A stretch of DNA of 64,000 nt, taken from Candidatus Gastranaerophilales bacterium (GTDB taxonomy: Bacteria; Cyanobacteriota; Vampirovibrionia; Gastranaerophilales; Gastranaerophilaceae). The stretch is taken from positions 1 to 64,000 of the forward strand of contig CALUTO010000011.1 of the NCBI GenBank assembly GCA_944323735.1, read 5' to 3'. Shown here piece after piece: positions 8,384-16,579 of the stretch. The position numbers and the translations under genes are program-made. The notes beneath the pieces were generated by a model that saw nothing but the letters and a program-made list of their open reading frames with translations, was not told the origin of the DNA and searched no databases. Each line of letters starts with the position of its first letter. Positions within the stretch are counted from its first letter, which is position 1.

Positions 8384-9230
8384 ACTTGCAGTAATAGGTC
8401 ATCCGATTGTCCAGTCTCTGTCTGCTGTTATGCACAATGCAGTGCTTAAAGAAATGGGGCTAGACGGAGAATATGAAACTATTGACACTGAGCAGTCAGA
8501 TCTTGTGGACAGAATTAAACAGATGAAATCGCAGGGGTATACCGGTTTTAATGTCACTATTCCTCTTAAGGTTCCGATTACTCTTTTTATTGATGAAGTA
8601 GACGAAATAGCTGATATCGCAGGTTGTGTGAATACAGTTAAAATTATGCCTAATAAATCGCTTTACGGGTACAACACCGATGTATACGGCTTTATGTCTG
8701 CTATACCGGAGGATGTAAAAAAGAGTTTAAAAGGTGCTGCTGCAGCAATACTGGGAACCGGGGGAGCTGCAAGGGCTGCTGCAATAGGCCTGTGCAGGCT
8801 GGGGGTAAGCGAAATAAATTTTTATGCAAGAAATGTTATTAATGCAAGTAAAATGGTAAATTTTTTGCGTGAAAAATTTTATGATGTGACTTTTAATTTA
8901 AGACAGCTTGAGAGTATGGATACGCTGGAAAAAAATGTAATGCTTGTAAACACAACTCCTGTCGGTATGAGAGGACATGGCATGGGCTTGAGCCCTGTTG
9001 ATGAAAGTTTTGTTAAAACTTTAAAAGAGAGTGCGGTTGTTTATGATATTGTGTACAATCCGCTTAAAACTGAACTCTTAAGTTATGCGCAAAAGAACGG
9101 GTACAGATTGATTACCGGACTCGATATGTTTGTTCATCAGGGCGCAAAGGCTTTTGAAATATGGACAGGCAAAAAGCCCAAAATTGAAATTATGAAAATT
9201 GCTGCTCTTGAAGCTTTGAGCGGTCTGTGA
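8376..9230 (+). CDS. aroE: Shikimate dehydrogenase
   Basis: Reduces 3-dehydroshikimate to shikimate with NADPH, in the aromatic amino acid pathway. The 284-residue protein shows the shikimate-binding VQSLSAVMHN near the start, NVTIPLK with the catalytic Lys, NTDVYGF with the conserved Asp, the nucleotide-binding GTGGAARAA and the NTTPVGM signature. I chose ATG 8376 instead of the longer frame (8259) because TGGAGG lies 9 bases upstream and the family starts with this hydrophobic strand (MIKLAVIGHP). The longer frame would only add residues read from the topA zinc ribbons. It overlaps topA by 8 bases. Confidence 0.93.
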   Translation: MIKLAVIGHPIVQSLSAVMHNAVLKEMGLDGEYETIDTEQSDLVDRIKQMKSQGYTGFNVTIPLKVPITLFIDEVDEIADIAGCVNTVKIMPNKSLYGYNTDVYGFMSAIPEDVKKSLKGAAAAILGTGGAARAAAIGLCRLGVSEINFYARNVINASKMVNFLREKFYDVTFNLRQLESMDTLEKNVMLVNTTPVGMRGHGMGLSPVDESFVKTLKESAVVYDIVYNPLKTELLSYAQKNGYRLITGLDMFVHQGAKAFEIWTGKKPKIEIMKIAALEALSGL

Positions 9231-9314
9231 TAAATAAAATTTCTTCCGTTTATGCCTGCAGAAGAGATAAAATGTGTGAATTGTAGTCAGGAAATGGAAA
9301 TTTGGGCTAGTAAA

Positions 9315-9566
9315 TTATCCTTTTATATCAAAATTTCTTTTGGGAGAGGAATTTCTTAAAATAGCCCCGGTATTATATGACATAAGATTGTATTTTTCTA
9401 TTTCTTCGGCTATGCTGCCGTTGAAAACCTGTTGATTTTCCTGAATAAAGTTAAACAGCGGCTGCCAGACACTGTTGACTCTAGTTGTGATAGTGTCTTG
9501 AGACTGTTTGATTGTTCGTTTTGGAACTTTGATATTTAAACCGAATGGTTTCATCTCATCTGCCAT
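9315..9566 (-). CDS. Small hypothetical protein (83 aa)
   Basis: An 83-residue, charged, apparently soluble protein with no signal peptide, no membrane segment and no motif I recognise. AAGGAG (9581-9586, read on the minus strand) lies 14 bases upstream of ATG, a little far but convincing in sequence. The gene lies convergent to aroE and is followed by no clear terminator. The N-terminal MADEMKPFGLNIKVPK and mid Gln/Asn-rich part suggest a folded cytoplasmic protein rather than noise. Function unknown. Confidence 0.55.
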   Translation of the reverse strand: MADEMKPFGLNIKVPKRTIKQSQDTITTRVNSVWQPLFNFIQENQQVFNGSIAEEIEKYNLMSYNTGAILRNSSPKRNFDIKG

Positions 9567-9967
9567 TGTTTTTACTTATACTCCTTAAGTTTTTATCTTT
9601 ATGTTATATATATCGGATTTCATGCATAATAACTTTAATGATTTTAGCTCTTTTGTAAAGAAATGTGACGTGACTTATTGTAACGTTTTGTAAAAACAAC
9701 TTTTTGCAGCTTTTTTAGCGGAATAAAATTTGAAAAATTCTTTATTTTGGAAATTTTAGAAAAATATTTATATTGTTAAATAAAAAATCATTAAAAATAA
9801 TTGTAAAATATAATTTTAACAAATTTTAACAGCAAAAAAAATTTTTACGTGATTTGTATTTATATAATGACTTGGTATGATAGAAACAGTACGATGTTAT
9901 TGTATAAATTTATTGATTAGTCGTCACATTTACTATTTTACACAGTCTGCTTAAAACATTAGAGATT
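9567..9967. other. 400-bp AT-rich divergent intergenic region
   Basis: No gene is seen here. It separates the minus-strand 83-aa gene from the plus-strand three-gene unit and must hold both promoters. The 9720-9850 part is almost pure A/T with several AAATTT and TTTAAC runs, which would make curved DNA. Confidence 0.6.
9854..9881 (+). promoter_or_regulatory. Possible extended -10 promoter for 9968-13625
   Basis: TTGTAT (9854-9859), 16-base spacer and TATGAT (9876-9881) preceded by TGG, an extended -10. It lies 86 bases before the first gene of the unit. Confidence 0.4.
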
Positions 9968-11659
9968 ATGATGCAAAAAGTTAGTATACAGCCGCAAATA
10001 AAATATCAATATAACAGCCGTGATGCTCAAGAGCCAAAAAATGTTTATTCACGCCCGCAAAATGCAATTTCATACGCAAGCAAAAACAGACCAGCCTTTA
10101 AAGGTGTTCAGGATATTCTGTCCGGCGGTGCGAATTCGCTTATTAGCGGCGTTACATGGGTTTTGCAGCAGTGTAATGTAAATCCAATGGTCAGTGTTTC
10201 TTTAATTGACTGTCTGACCGCCATTTTTCCGAGAACATGGGTTGATGCAAAAACAAACGGTTTTGCCGCAGCTGAAACTTTTCGAAGAGAATCGTCAGGG
10301 CTTATTGTCAACTGTCTGATACCTGGATTTATTGTTTTGGGTGTTGCAAAAGTTCTTGAAAAATTCGGAAAAGACAATGGCGGTTTATCCGGCTTATGGG
10401 CAAATCAGCGCAGTACTGAAACTTTATCAAAATACTTTGCTGATGCAAACGGAAATACTGCTGATTACATCAAAGGTGTGTTTGGTGATTTAGAGTTTAA
10501 TTCCGGTAAAAACTGGAATAAACTTGATTTAAATAACGGGGATATCAAGAATGTCCTTAGTAAATATCAGGATATTGTTGATGGTAAAATTACCGGCAAA
10601 GAAGCGAAAAAGGCATTAAAAGAAACTGAAATGGCACTTCTTGCTCATACGGGCGGTGCTGAAAATATCAGATTTATTAAAGACAAGAAGCCTCTGGGTC
10701 AAAACCTTAGTCTGCTTTTGCGTGACATGTCTGACCTGAAGCCGTTCTTTGCAAAACATATCGGTGATTTAAGTAAATTTGAAAAACAGATAGAACGGTT
10801 TGTAAACAAAAAGAGCCTTATCGGGCTGGCTATTGTTATTCCGCTCGCTGCTTCGATGCAGTCTATTAACAGATGGATTACGAGAGTGCGTTCCGGTCAG
10901 GACGGTGCTCCGATTTATAAAGATTTTGTGACAAAAAAGAAAACCCGTGAAATGACAAACAGCGAAAAATCAAAATTCTGGCTGGATAAAATCGGTGCTG
11001 CTGCACTGATGGTCGGAGTTGCATATGCATCGCTGAAAGATAAATCAAGTTTGAAGAATATATTCAAAGGTCTCCAGTTTACAAAAAATATGCCCACAAT
11101 GGACCAGTGCAGGTGGATTGCTACAGCTACATTCGCCAGCAGAATGCTTGCTTCTGAAGATAAAAATGAGCTAAAAGAAGTAAAATGGAGAGATCTTGCT
11201 ACATTTATGAGTTTGTATATGCTCTGCGACTATGTTCCAAAGGGTGTTGCTACTCTAATTAAAAAAGTTTCAAAAATAGATCTTTTGAATTATACTAAAG
11301 AAGCACCTGAAAAAGTTCAAAACAGATTTAAACAGGTCTGGAAAAATTTCAGTTACTGGGTTAATGATACTCACCTGAAAACATTTGATGAAACAGCATT
11401 GCTGTTGAAAAAATATCCTCAGGCTAAAAATCTCAGATCAGTTTGTGAGCTTAGCAGTTTAGGATTTTCGATGTTGATTTTGGGAATGTTTGTTCCGTGG
11501 TATGTGAGAAAACAAACTGAAATTAAACACAAAAAAGAAATGGAAGCCAACCTGAATAACTATCACCTGCGCCCCGTAATCAATATAGACAGACCGTCAG
11601 CAAGACGAACTTTTCAGGCATTCGGAATGATAGGTTTTCCTCAAAAACAAGGTAAATAA
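9968..11659 (+). CDS. Lineage-specific membrane-associated protein, paralog A
   Basis: I do not recognise a named domain in this 563-residue protein. There is no N-terminal signal peptide. The first 36 residues are polar, followed by RPAFKG and then amphipathic and hydrophobic stretches: about 112-130 (LIVNCLIPGFIVLGVAKVL), about 276-292 (LIGLAIVIPLAASMQSI) and about 500-517 (LGFSMLILGMFVPWYVRK). PRTWVDA at 79-85, followed by a FRRESSG segment, matches APRTAVD plus TREFSS in the next gene, and both share a GLA/GLG...QxIN segment with a Thr-Arg/Lys-basic tail. The two are therefore paralogs; the 15008-16252 protein is a third, more distant one. The unit is three genes with 1-base and zero-base gaps. 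Function unknown; an inner-membrane or membrane-remodelling role is only a guess. Confidence 0.75.
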   Translation: MMQKVSIQPQIKYQYNSRDAQEPKNVYSRPQNAISYASKNRPAFKGVQDILSGGANSLISGVTWVLQQCNVNPMVSVSLIDCLTAIFPRTWVDAKTNGFAAAETFRRESSGLIVNCLIPGFIVLGVAKVLEKFGKDNGGLSGLWANQRSTETLSKYFADANGNTADYIKGVFGDLEFNSGKNWNKLDLNNGDIKNVLSKYQDIVDGKITGKEAKKALKETEMALLAHTGGAENIRFIKDKKPLGQNLSLLLRDMSDLKPFFAKHIGDLSKFEKQIERFVNKKSLIGLAIVIPLAASMQSINRWITRVRSGQDGAPIYKDFVTKKKTREMTNSEKSKFWLDKIGAAALMVGVAYASLKDKSSLKNIFKGLQFTKNMPTMDQCRWIATATFASRMLASEDKNELKEVKWRDLATFMSLYMLCDYVPKGVATLIKKVSKIDLLNYTKEAPEKVQNRFKQVWKNFSYWVNDTHLKTFDETALLLKKYPQAKNLRSVCELSSLGFSMLILGMFVPWYVRKQTEIKHKKEMEANLNNYHLRPVINIDRPSARRTFQAFGMIGFPQKQGK

Positions 11660-11660
11660 T

Positions 11661-13334
11661 ATGTATATTTCTAAACTTACTACGCCAATTGCCGATAACA
11701 AAAATAACAATTTAAAAAAGTCAAATACCGGAAAAGTTAAACACAATTTTAAAAGCTTGGGCACTGCCGGTACTCAGGCTCTCAATTACCTTGCGACAAA
11801 TCCTGCTATTGGAGCTATACTCGTTGATGTCGGGTTTATGGGTGCACCGAGAACGGCTGTTGATTTTTCAAGAGGTGTGGATGCCGGTATAGAAACAGGA
11901 ACAAGAGAGTTCTCAAGCACGCTTAATCACGCTGCAGCAGGTTTTGTTGGACTTGGTGCCGGTTATTTGCTTTCGCACGCAATAAATAAATCAAACGGTG
12001 TTAAAGCTCATTTGATGTTTATTAACGATGAAGCAATTGATTTATTCAGTGACTTTGTGGATGATACAAAGAATTCTGCATCTGATTATTACAGAAAATT
12101 TTTTGAGAATATGAAAGGTCTGAACGGTTCACAGTGGCGGAGTCTTAATCAGGGAACTGTAGAAGAAGCAACGAAGCTTATGTCTGAAATGGGCGAGGAT
12201 TCGTATAAAGTCAAAAAAGATGTAATGGCAAAGATAAAATCGCTTGTGACCGGCGATATCGGTGCAAACTGCGATATCAAAGTTTCAAGGGGTGAACAGT
12301 CTGTTTATAATTCTCTGGAAAATCATGTAAGCAATGCTGTTGCAATCAGAAAGGCATATCTTGATAAAGCGATACATGATGCAAAAGAAGGAGTGAAAGC
12401 TATACCTGCTGCAGAATTCAGGTCTGCTCTCAAGAAAACAAAAGGTGCTACTGCTCTACTTGGACTCGGTATTACGTCTGCAATCGGAATGAGCCTTCAG
12501 CCTATTAACATGTACTTAACCAAAAAACGCACGGGCTCAGATAAATTTGTCGGTGTTGATACTCCGCCGGACAAATCATTGAAATTCAAAATCTTGAAAA
12601 TTGTCATGGCTCTCGGTATTGGTACTGCAATGATTTCTACTATTACCAAGAAACCGAAAGAAATGCTCTCACTGCTTCAGTATAAAGGTATAGTTCCGAC
12701 AATAAACCAGTTTAAGCTGGTTTATGCGTTGACGATTATGAGCCGGCTGGTTGCGGCAAGAGACAAAAATGAACTTAGAGAAAGCTCTATAAAAGATTCA
12801 TTAGGATTTGTAAACTGGCTGATATTAGGCGGATTTGTTTCTAAGCTTGTATCAAATGCATTTGATAAAGATTTAATTAATCTAGATAAAAACGCTGCTA
12901 AAATGAACAAAGGCAATGCAATTTCAAAAGGCTGGAAATGGATTACAAAAGCAGCAGAAAAAACGCACGATGAATTGATACAACCATTACTGAAAAAAGC
13001 CGGTATTGCTGTTGTTGATGAAAAAGGCAAGATAAAACCCTACAGAGTTCTTCTCGATGAGCTTTACAAAAAAGCACCAAAAGATATGGAGAAAGATATT
13101 AAGCTGCTGCAAAAACGTATAAGACAGAAAAATATTGCCCAGCTTCTCGGTTATGCATACTCCGGTATTGTACTCGGATGGGGTATTCCTAAATTGAATA
13201 TTGCTATTACAAAGGCCGTTAATAAGAGTAAAAAGAATAATGAGCAGCAGATACAACTATCTCAACAGCATACACAGGGTACACTTTTGAATCAGTATAA
13301 CAAAACATTCGGTGCTTTTTTGAAAGGGATGTAA
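11661..13334 (+). CDS. Lineage-specific membrane-associated protein, paralog B
   Basis: A 557-residue paralog of the preceding protein. Shared marks are HNFKSLG early on (compare RPAFKG), APRTAVDFSRG, TREFSSTLNHAAAG followed by a hydrophobic segment, ALLGLGITSAIGMSLQPIN near residue 270, and a C-terminal hydrophobic segment (LLGYAYSGIVLGWGIPKL) followed by a Lys/Gln-rich tail. AAGGT precedes ATG by 7 bases, only 1 base separates it from the upstream stop, and the next gene begins right after its own stop. The pair probably arose by tandem duplication. No enzymatic motif is visible, so function is open. Confidence 0.75.
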   Translation: MYISKLTTPIADNKNNNLKKSNTGKVKHNFKSLGTAGTQALNYLATNPAIGAILVDVGFMGAPRTAVDFSRGVDAGIETGTREFSSTLNHAAAGFVGLGAGYLLSHAINKSNGVKAHLMFINDEAIDLFSDFVDDTKNSASDYYRKFFENMKGLNGSQWRSLNQGTVEEATKLMSEMGEDSYKVKKDVMAKIKSLVTGDIGANCDIKVSRGEQSVYNSLENHVSNAVAIRKAYLDKAIHDAKEGVKAIPAAEFRSALKKTKGATALLGLGITSAIGMSLQPINMYLTKKRTGSDKFVGVDTPPDKSLKFKILKIVMALGIGTAMISTITKKPKEMLSLLQYKGIVPTINQFKLVYALTIMSRLVAARDKNELRESSIKDSLGFVNWLILGGFVSKLVSNAFDKDLINLDKNAAKMNKGNAISKGWKWITKAAEKTHDELIQPLLKKAGIAVVDEKGKIKPYRVLLDELYKKAPKDMEKDIKLLQKRIRQKNIAQLLGYAYSGIVLGWGIPKLNIAITKAVNKSKKNNEQQIQLSQQHTQGTLLNQYNKTFGAFLKGM

Positions 13335-13625
13335 ATGATAGATAAAGTCAGGGGAATGTTTAGAACGACACTTTCTAAACGGGAAATTATGGAAAAACAG
13401 ATTGCTGAGCTGACGGCAAAAAAGGCAAAAAAAGCGGCAGTTGCTGCTTTACTAAAGTCAACAAATGATTTACAAAACAGTGATTTGTATAATTCGACAA
13501 TGAGGGAGCTGGCACTGATAAATTTAAAACTGGATGATGTTGTAGATGAATACAAAAGATTTGTTGCAAAAGAAAATGCAGTTCAAAGAGCCTTTGAAAG
13601 GTTGAACGGACTGGATAAACAGTGA
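13335..13625 (+). CDS. Small coiled-coil hypothetical protein (96 aa)
   Basis: This 96-residue Lys/Ala/Glu-rich protein is predicted by eye to be almost all helix, with heptad-like spacing (IMEKQIAELTAKKAKKAAV, then a Leu-rich stretch to LDDVVDEYKRFVAK). It starts immediately after the stop of paralog B with AAAGGGA as binding site, so it belongs to the same operon. It may be a cytoplasmic partner of the two membrane proteins; that is inference from position only. Confidence 0.65.
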   Translation: MIDKVRGMFRTTLSKREIMEKQIAELTAKKAKKAAVAALLKSTNDLQNSDLYNSTMRELALINLKLDDVVDEYKRFVAKENAVQRAFERLNGLDKQ

Positions 13626-13674
13626 TGTTTATAATAGAACACGGTTCTACTGTTTTAATTACTGAAATAAAGAT

Positions 13675-13707
13675 AAAAAAATGCGTTTCTGATAAAGAAA
13701 CGCATTT
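13675..13707 (-). terminator. Terminator of rpsT (also usable from the plus strand)
   Basis: AAATGCGTTTC pairs perfectly with GAAACGCATTT across a 7-base loop. On the minus strand the hairpin is followed by a run of seven T, 28 bases after the rpsT stop. The plus-strand T run is short, so it serves mainly rpsT. Confidence 0.8.
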
Positions 13708-13734
13708 CAATTTCGAATATAAATCCAATCCGGC

Positions 13735-14004
13735 TTATTTTGCAAGAAGCTTGTTAGCTGCAACAGTAAGTCTGGATTTTTTTCTGGAAGCTGTATTTTT
13801 GTGCAAAATACCTTTTGAAACAGCTTTGTCGCAAAGTTTGTAAAGATTGCTCAAAGCGGGTTTTAATGCTTCTTCGTCTTTGGCCTGTGCCAGTTCGAGA
13901 ACTTTTCTTGACGCAGTTTTAATCGCAGATTTAGCAGCAACGTTTCTTAATCTGTTTCTTTCTGCAACAAGTATTCTCTTTTTTGCGGATTTAATATTTG
14001 CCAT
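13735..14004 (-). CDS. rpsT: 30S ribosomal protein S20
   Basis: This 89-residue basic protein has the S20 signature: MANIKSAKKRI at the start, RNRLRNVAAKSAIKTA, and HKNTASRKKSRL near the end. It binds 16S rRNA in the body of the small subunit. AAAGGA lies 8 bases before ATG. A perfect terminator follows the stop. It stands 84 bases downstream of mrnC on the same strand; the two may be co-transcribed. Confidence 0.97.
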   Translation of the reverse strand: MANIKSAKKRILVAERNRLRNVAAKSAIKTASRKVLELAQAKDEEALKPALSNLYKLCDKAVSKGILHKNTASRKKSRLTVAANKLLAK

Positions 14005-14088
14005 TGTTTTTTCCTTTCATATGCATTTTCATCTGCATTGAGGATGGTGAGTAACCTGATTATAAAACATACATATATGAAATTCAAG

Positions 14089-14463
14089 CTATATTAACTT
14101 TTTAGAAGCAATATACCCATCAATGAGTCTGAATATTTCTGCTAATCTTTCTTTGTTATTCAGGTGCCAGTATCCTATTAAAACCTCAAATCCTGTTGCT
14201 ATTCTGTGCAGGGACTGATTTATGCGTCTTGCTGAAGAAATCTGGATATTTTTTCCTCTTCTGAACAGGTCTTTTTCTTTTTCATCCAGATATTTGTATA
14301 AATAATCCGCAAGTTCGCACTGAAATGATGCACAGACAAATGATATGGTTAATTTATGCAGTTTCGAAAGATTTGATGTGACCTGAATAATTTTTTCTCT
14401 GATAAAAACTTCATAAACAGCATCACCGAGGTGCGCATAACATTTTAAACTCATCTTTTCCAT
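14089..14463 (-). CDS. mrnC: Mini-ribonuclease III
   Basis: An RNase III catalytic domain without the double-stranded RNA-binding domain, as in Mini-III, which matures 23S rRNA ends in Bacillus and cyanobacteria. Visible marks are YAHLGDAVYEVFIRE (catalytic Asp and Glu helix), RRGKN and ATGFEVLIGYWHL, which contains the second acidic cluster. The open frame extends to 14553, but the added 30 residues are Cys/Tyr-rich and unlike the family. I start at ATG 14463 (124 residues); ATG 14454 with GGAAAAG upstream is equally possible. No strong ribosome binding site is seen. The rRNA remnants at the start of the window are a reminder that its substrate is nearby, but this is coincidence. Confidence 0.88.
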   Translation of the reverse strand: MEKMSLKCYAHLGDAVYEVFIREKIIQVTSNLSKLHKLTISFVCASFQCELADYLYKYLDEKEKDLFRRGKNIQISSARRINQSLHRIATGFEVLIGYWHLNNKERLAEIFRLIDGYIASKKLI

Positions 14464-14627
14464 TTTATTTATTATACCGTAACAGCAATAGTTTACAGGT
14501 GATATGTTAAGATATATTACAAATCGCATACAAAATATATACAAAAGTGGCAATTTTTATTTCGGTTTTGCGTTTATATAAGTACGAGAGATACAAAGAG
14601 AGATTAATTAAGCCACAGGAGGAAAAA

Positions 14628-14816
14628 ATGTCAAGAGTACTTATTTCAATGCCGGAAAAATTTTTAGACGAAATCGACAAAGTTGCAGGTGCTGAAAATC
14701 GTTCACGCAGTGAACTCATTCGTGAAGCACTCAGAACTTACATTCACAGAAACAGGATTCGTGAAAATTCAATTGCAACAAAAAATGCAGCTATTCTTGA
14801 AGCACTGCTTGATTAG
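14628..14816 (+). CDS. Ribbon-helix-helix (CopG/MetJ-type) regulator 1
   Basis: This 62-residue protein begins with a beta strand (SRVLISMPEKFL), then two helices with the RSRSELIREALRTYI motif typical of ribbon-helix-helix DNA-binding dimers. A very strong AGGAGG lies 4-9 bases before ATG 14628; the open frame reaching back to 14547 adds only untranslated leader. No toxin-like gene follows: the next 140 bases hold no gene, then a terminator. A near-twin, also 62 residues and about half identical by eye, lies at 54997-55185. It is probably a stand-alone transcription factor rather than an antitoxin. Confidence 0.85.
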   Translation: MSRVLISMPEKFLDEIDKVAGAENRSRSELIREALRTYIHRNRIRENSIATKNAAILEALLD

Positions 14817-14956
14817 CGTAGAAAACGGTTACTGATTTGGGGAAATCAGAGTAAAAAAAACACATGGCAAAACTGGACTTGCCGGGGGATAATGAGAGAT
14901 AGAGTAAAACGGATAAAATTTCAGTGCAAAACTAGACTAAATATGAAATGATTATA

Positions 14957-14988
14957 AAAGGCGTTTAGGGTAACTAAACGCTTTTTTA
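14957..14988. terminator. Bidirectional terminator between convergent genes
   Basis: GCGTTTAG pairs with CTAAACGC over a 5-base loop (GGTAA), with A-rich sequence before and TTTTTT after. It serves the ribbon-helix-helix gene on the plus strand and the 15008-16252 gene on the minus strand. The preceding 14820-14950 stretch is an untranslated tail containing GCAAAACTGGAC and GCAAAACTAGAC about 50 bases apart; I see no gene in it. Confidence 0.8.
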
Positions 14989-15007
14989 TTGTTGTTTGTT
15001 TCTGTAT

Positions 15008-16252
15008 TTACTGCATAAACGATTTAAAAGCAGGCGGAAGCTGTTGTTTTTCTTGTATTATCCGGTTTTTACCCGTATTTGACTGCTTTGCTTTTTCAAA
15101 TCTGTATTTTGTAAACACATTAGAAATTCCGGCAACAAAAAATCCCATAAAACCTATGCTAAACAGGAATGGAACTCCTGATATAAGAGTTTTTTGCTTT
15201 GCAAGTTTTTTAAATTCATCAGCGGCTTTTGTTCCGTTTTTTTGTGCATATGTTTTGGCCAAATCCCCTAGTTCTTCAAAAGAAGGAACCTGCAGGTTTT
15301 TACCGATAGTTTCTTTGCATTTACCGGCTTTTACAAGCAGTTTTTTAAATCCTTTTTCAAATAATTCACTGCCTGTAATAATGTAAAAACCGACAACCGG
15401 GAATCTGAACAGAGTTTCGAGAAAGTTCTGTTTGCCTCTGTCTTTTGAGGCACCGAAATATCCGGCTCCGCCTATCAAAACACAGGAGGTTAACTGTCCT
15501 TTGCTTAAAACAAGTTTTCCGTCCTGTTGTGCAAAATCAATACTAAGATACTTGTTGAAGAAGTTTTTAGCTTTTTCATTATTTTTAAATAATTTGCTGC
15601 CCGGTGCAAGAATAAGCTCACTTAGGTTTTGTAGTATTTTGCTGGTGTTTCCCTTTTTCGCTATGAGTGTACCCAGTCCTAAACATCCTGCAAAGACAGA
15701 AGCTGCACCGAGTATATGCTTTTGAGCACTTTTTTCAACTTTTTTCTGGAGTTCTTTATCTTCTTTTTTGTTTTCAAGAGCTGCAATATTATTAAAGTCA
15801 GCTTTTTTAAATGTTTTTAAGGTAAAAATATTTTTGAAATAATTAAGTGTAAATTCTGTAAGCGGTATAAACATTGCGCTCAGAGCAATAGCCGCTTTTA
15901 CGGGAAGTATTTGCTTGTTTAGCGGATTTTTTTGCTCCAGCAATTTTACCGCCTGAACAGAAACAAGTTCTTTTGCACTTTTTTCAAGCTTTTTTGAAAA
16001 TATCTTTCTGGATATTTTTTCTCCGATTAGTGCAGGTACAAAATACACAAGTCCGCTTTCGGTCAATTCAAGAAAAGAATTTTCAGCAAGGTCTGCGGCA
16101 CTTCTGGAGAATACAGCTTTGGGCAAAAGGCATGTTCCGGTATCCTGTATAAAACGTGAGGTTGAAAGACCGGAAGCCTGTTCCTGATGGTTTATAAACT
16201 TTGCTGCTGTTTTTAGCGGCTGAGCCAGTGTATTTATTAATGTGACGTGCAT
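15008..16252 (-). CDS. Lineage-specific membrane-associated protein, paralog C
   Basis: A 414-residue protein of unknown function, distantly like the products of 9968 and 11661. It carries TSRFIQDTG, PKAVFSRSAADLAENSF then a hydrophobic stretch (GLVYFVPALIGEKI), a KAAIALSAMFIPLTEF segment and a late GVPFLFSIGFMGFFVAGIS membrane segment before a basic Gln-rich tail, in the same order as the two paralogs. I start at ATG 16252 because GAAGG lies 8 bases upstream; the longer frame from 16288 has no binding site and would place a terminator-like hairpin inside the gene. The leader is discussed under 16279-16348. No catalytic motif is visible. Confidence 0.72.
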   Translation of the reverse strand: MHVTLINTLAQPLKTAAKFINHQEQASGLSTSRFIQDTGTCLLPKAVFSRSAADLAENSFLELTESGLVYFVPALIGEKISRKIFSKKLEKSAKELVSVQAVKLLEQKNPLNKQILPVKAAIALSAMFIPLTEFTLNYFKNIFTLKTFKKADFNNIAALENKKEDKELQKKVEKSAQKHILGAASVFAGCLGLGTLIAKKGNTSKILQNLSELILAPGSKLFKNNEKAKNFFNKYLSIDFAQQDGKLVLSKGQLTSCVLIGGAGYFGASKDRGKQNFLETLFRFPVVGFYIITGSELFEKGFKKLLVKAGKCKETIGKNLQVPSFEELGDLAKTYAQKNGTKAADEFKKLAKQKTLISGVPFLFSIGFMGFFVAGISNVFTKYRFEKAKQSNTGKNRIIQEKQQLPPAFKSFMQ

Positions 16253-16278
16253 ATTTATTACCTTCTTTAAACTAAAAA

Positions 16279-16348
16279 ACCTGTACATAATTTTTTTAGT
16301 ACAGGTCTTTTATAAAAATATACGTTATATACCTGTACTTTCTACAGG
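16279..16348 (-). promoter_or_regulatory. Leader with alternative CCTGTA/TACAGG hairpins (possible attenuator or operator)
   Basis: Read on the minus strand there are four arms in order: CCTGTA, TACAGGT, ACCTGTAC, GTACAGGT. Arms 1 and 2 form a 6-bp hairpin with a 5-base loop (16332-16348). Arms 3 and 4 form a perfect 8-bp hairpin (16279-16306) followed by TTTTTT, an intrinsic-terminator shape ending about 20 bases before the ribosome binding site. Arm 2 could instead pair with arm 3, which would break the terminator. The same repeats could also be a protein-binding operator. Confidence 0.5.
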
Positions 16349-16579
16349 CACCACCAACTTTTATTCAAGTTTAAAGAATTCAGTTTATTCATAGGTGCAT
16401 ATTAGCAACAATATTTTTATTAGTCAATACTACCTTTATAACAATTTACAATTATTCTGACGTGCTGAAAAATAATTTTAAATAGTGAGTTTAATTCTTG
16501 CAATAATACTAAAAATTTTTTTATACTTGTTGTATAATAATTCTATACTTCCGAAAGTACATCAGATAGGGTCTATATT

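Noticed and set aside
13622-13843. 73-residue plus-strand frame over the rpsT terminator and end
   Set aside because: It runs through a terminator and antisense to rpsT with no binding site.
14628-14816. Toxin-antitoxin pair based on the ribbon-helix-helix gene
   Set aside because: No toxin-sized gene follows; the next stretch is untranslated and ends in a terminator.
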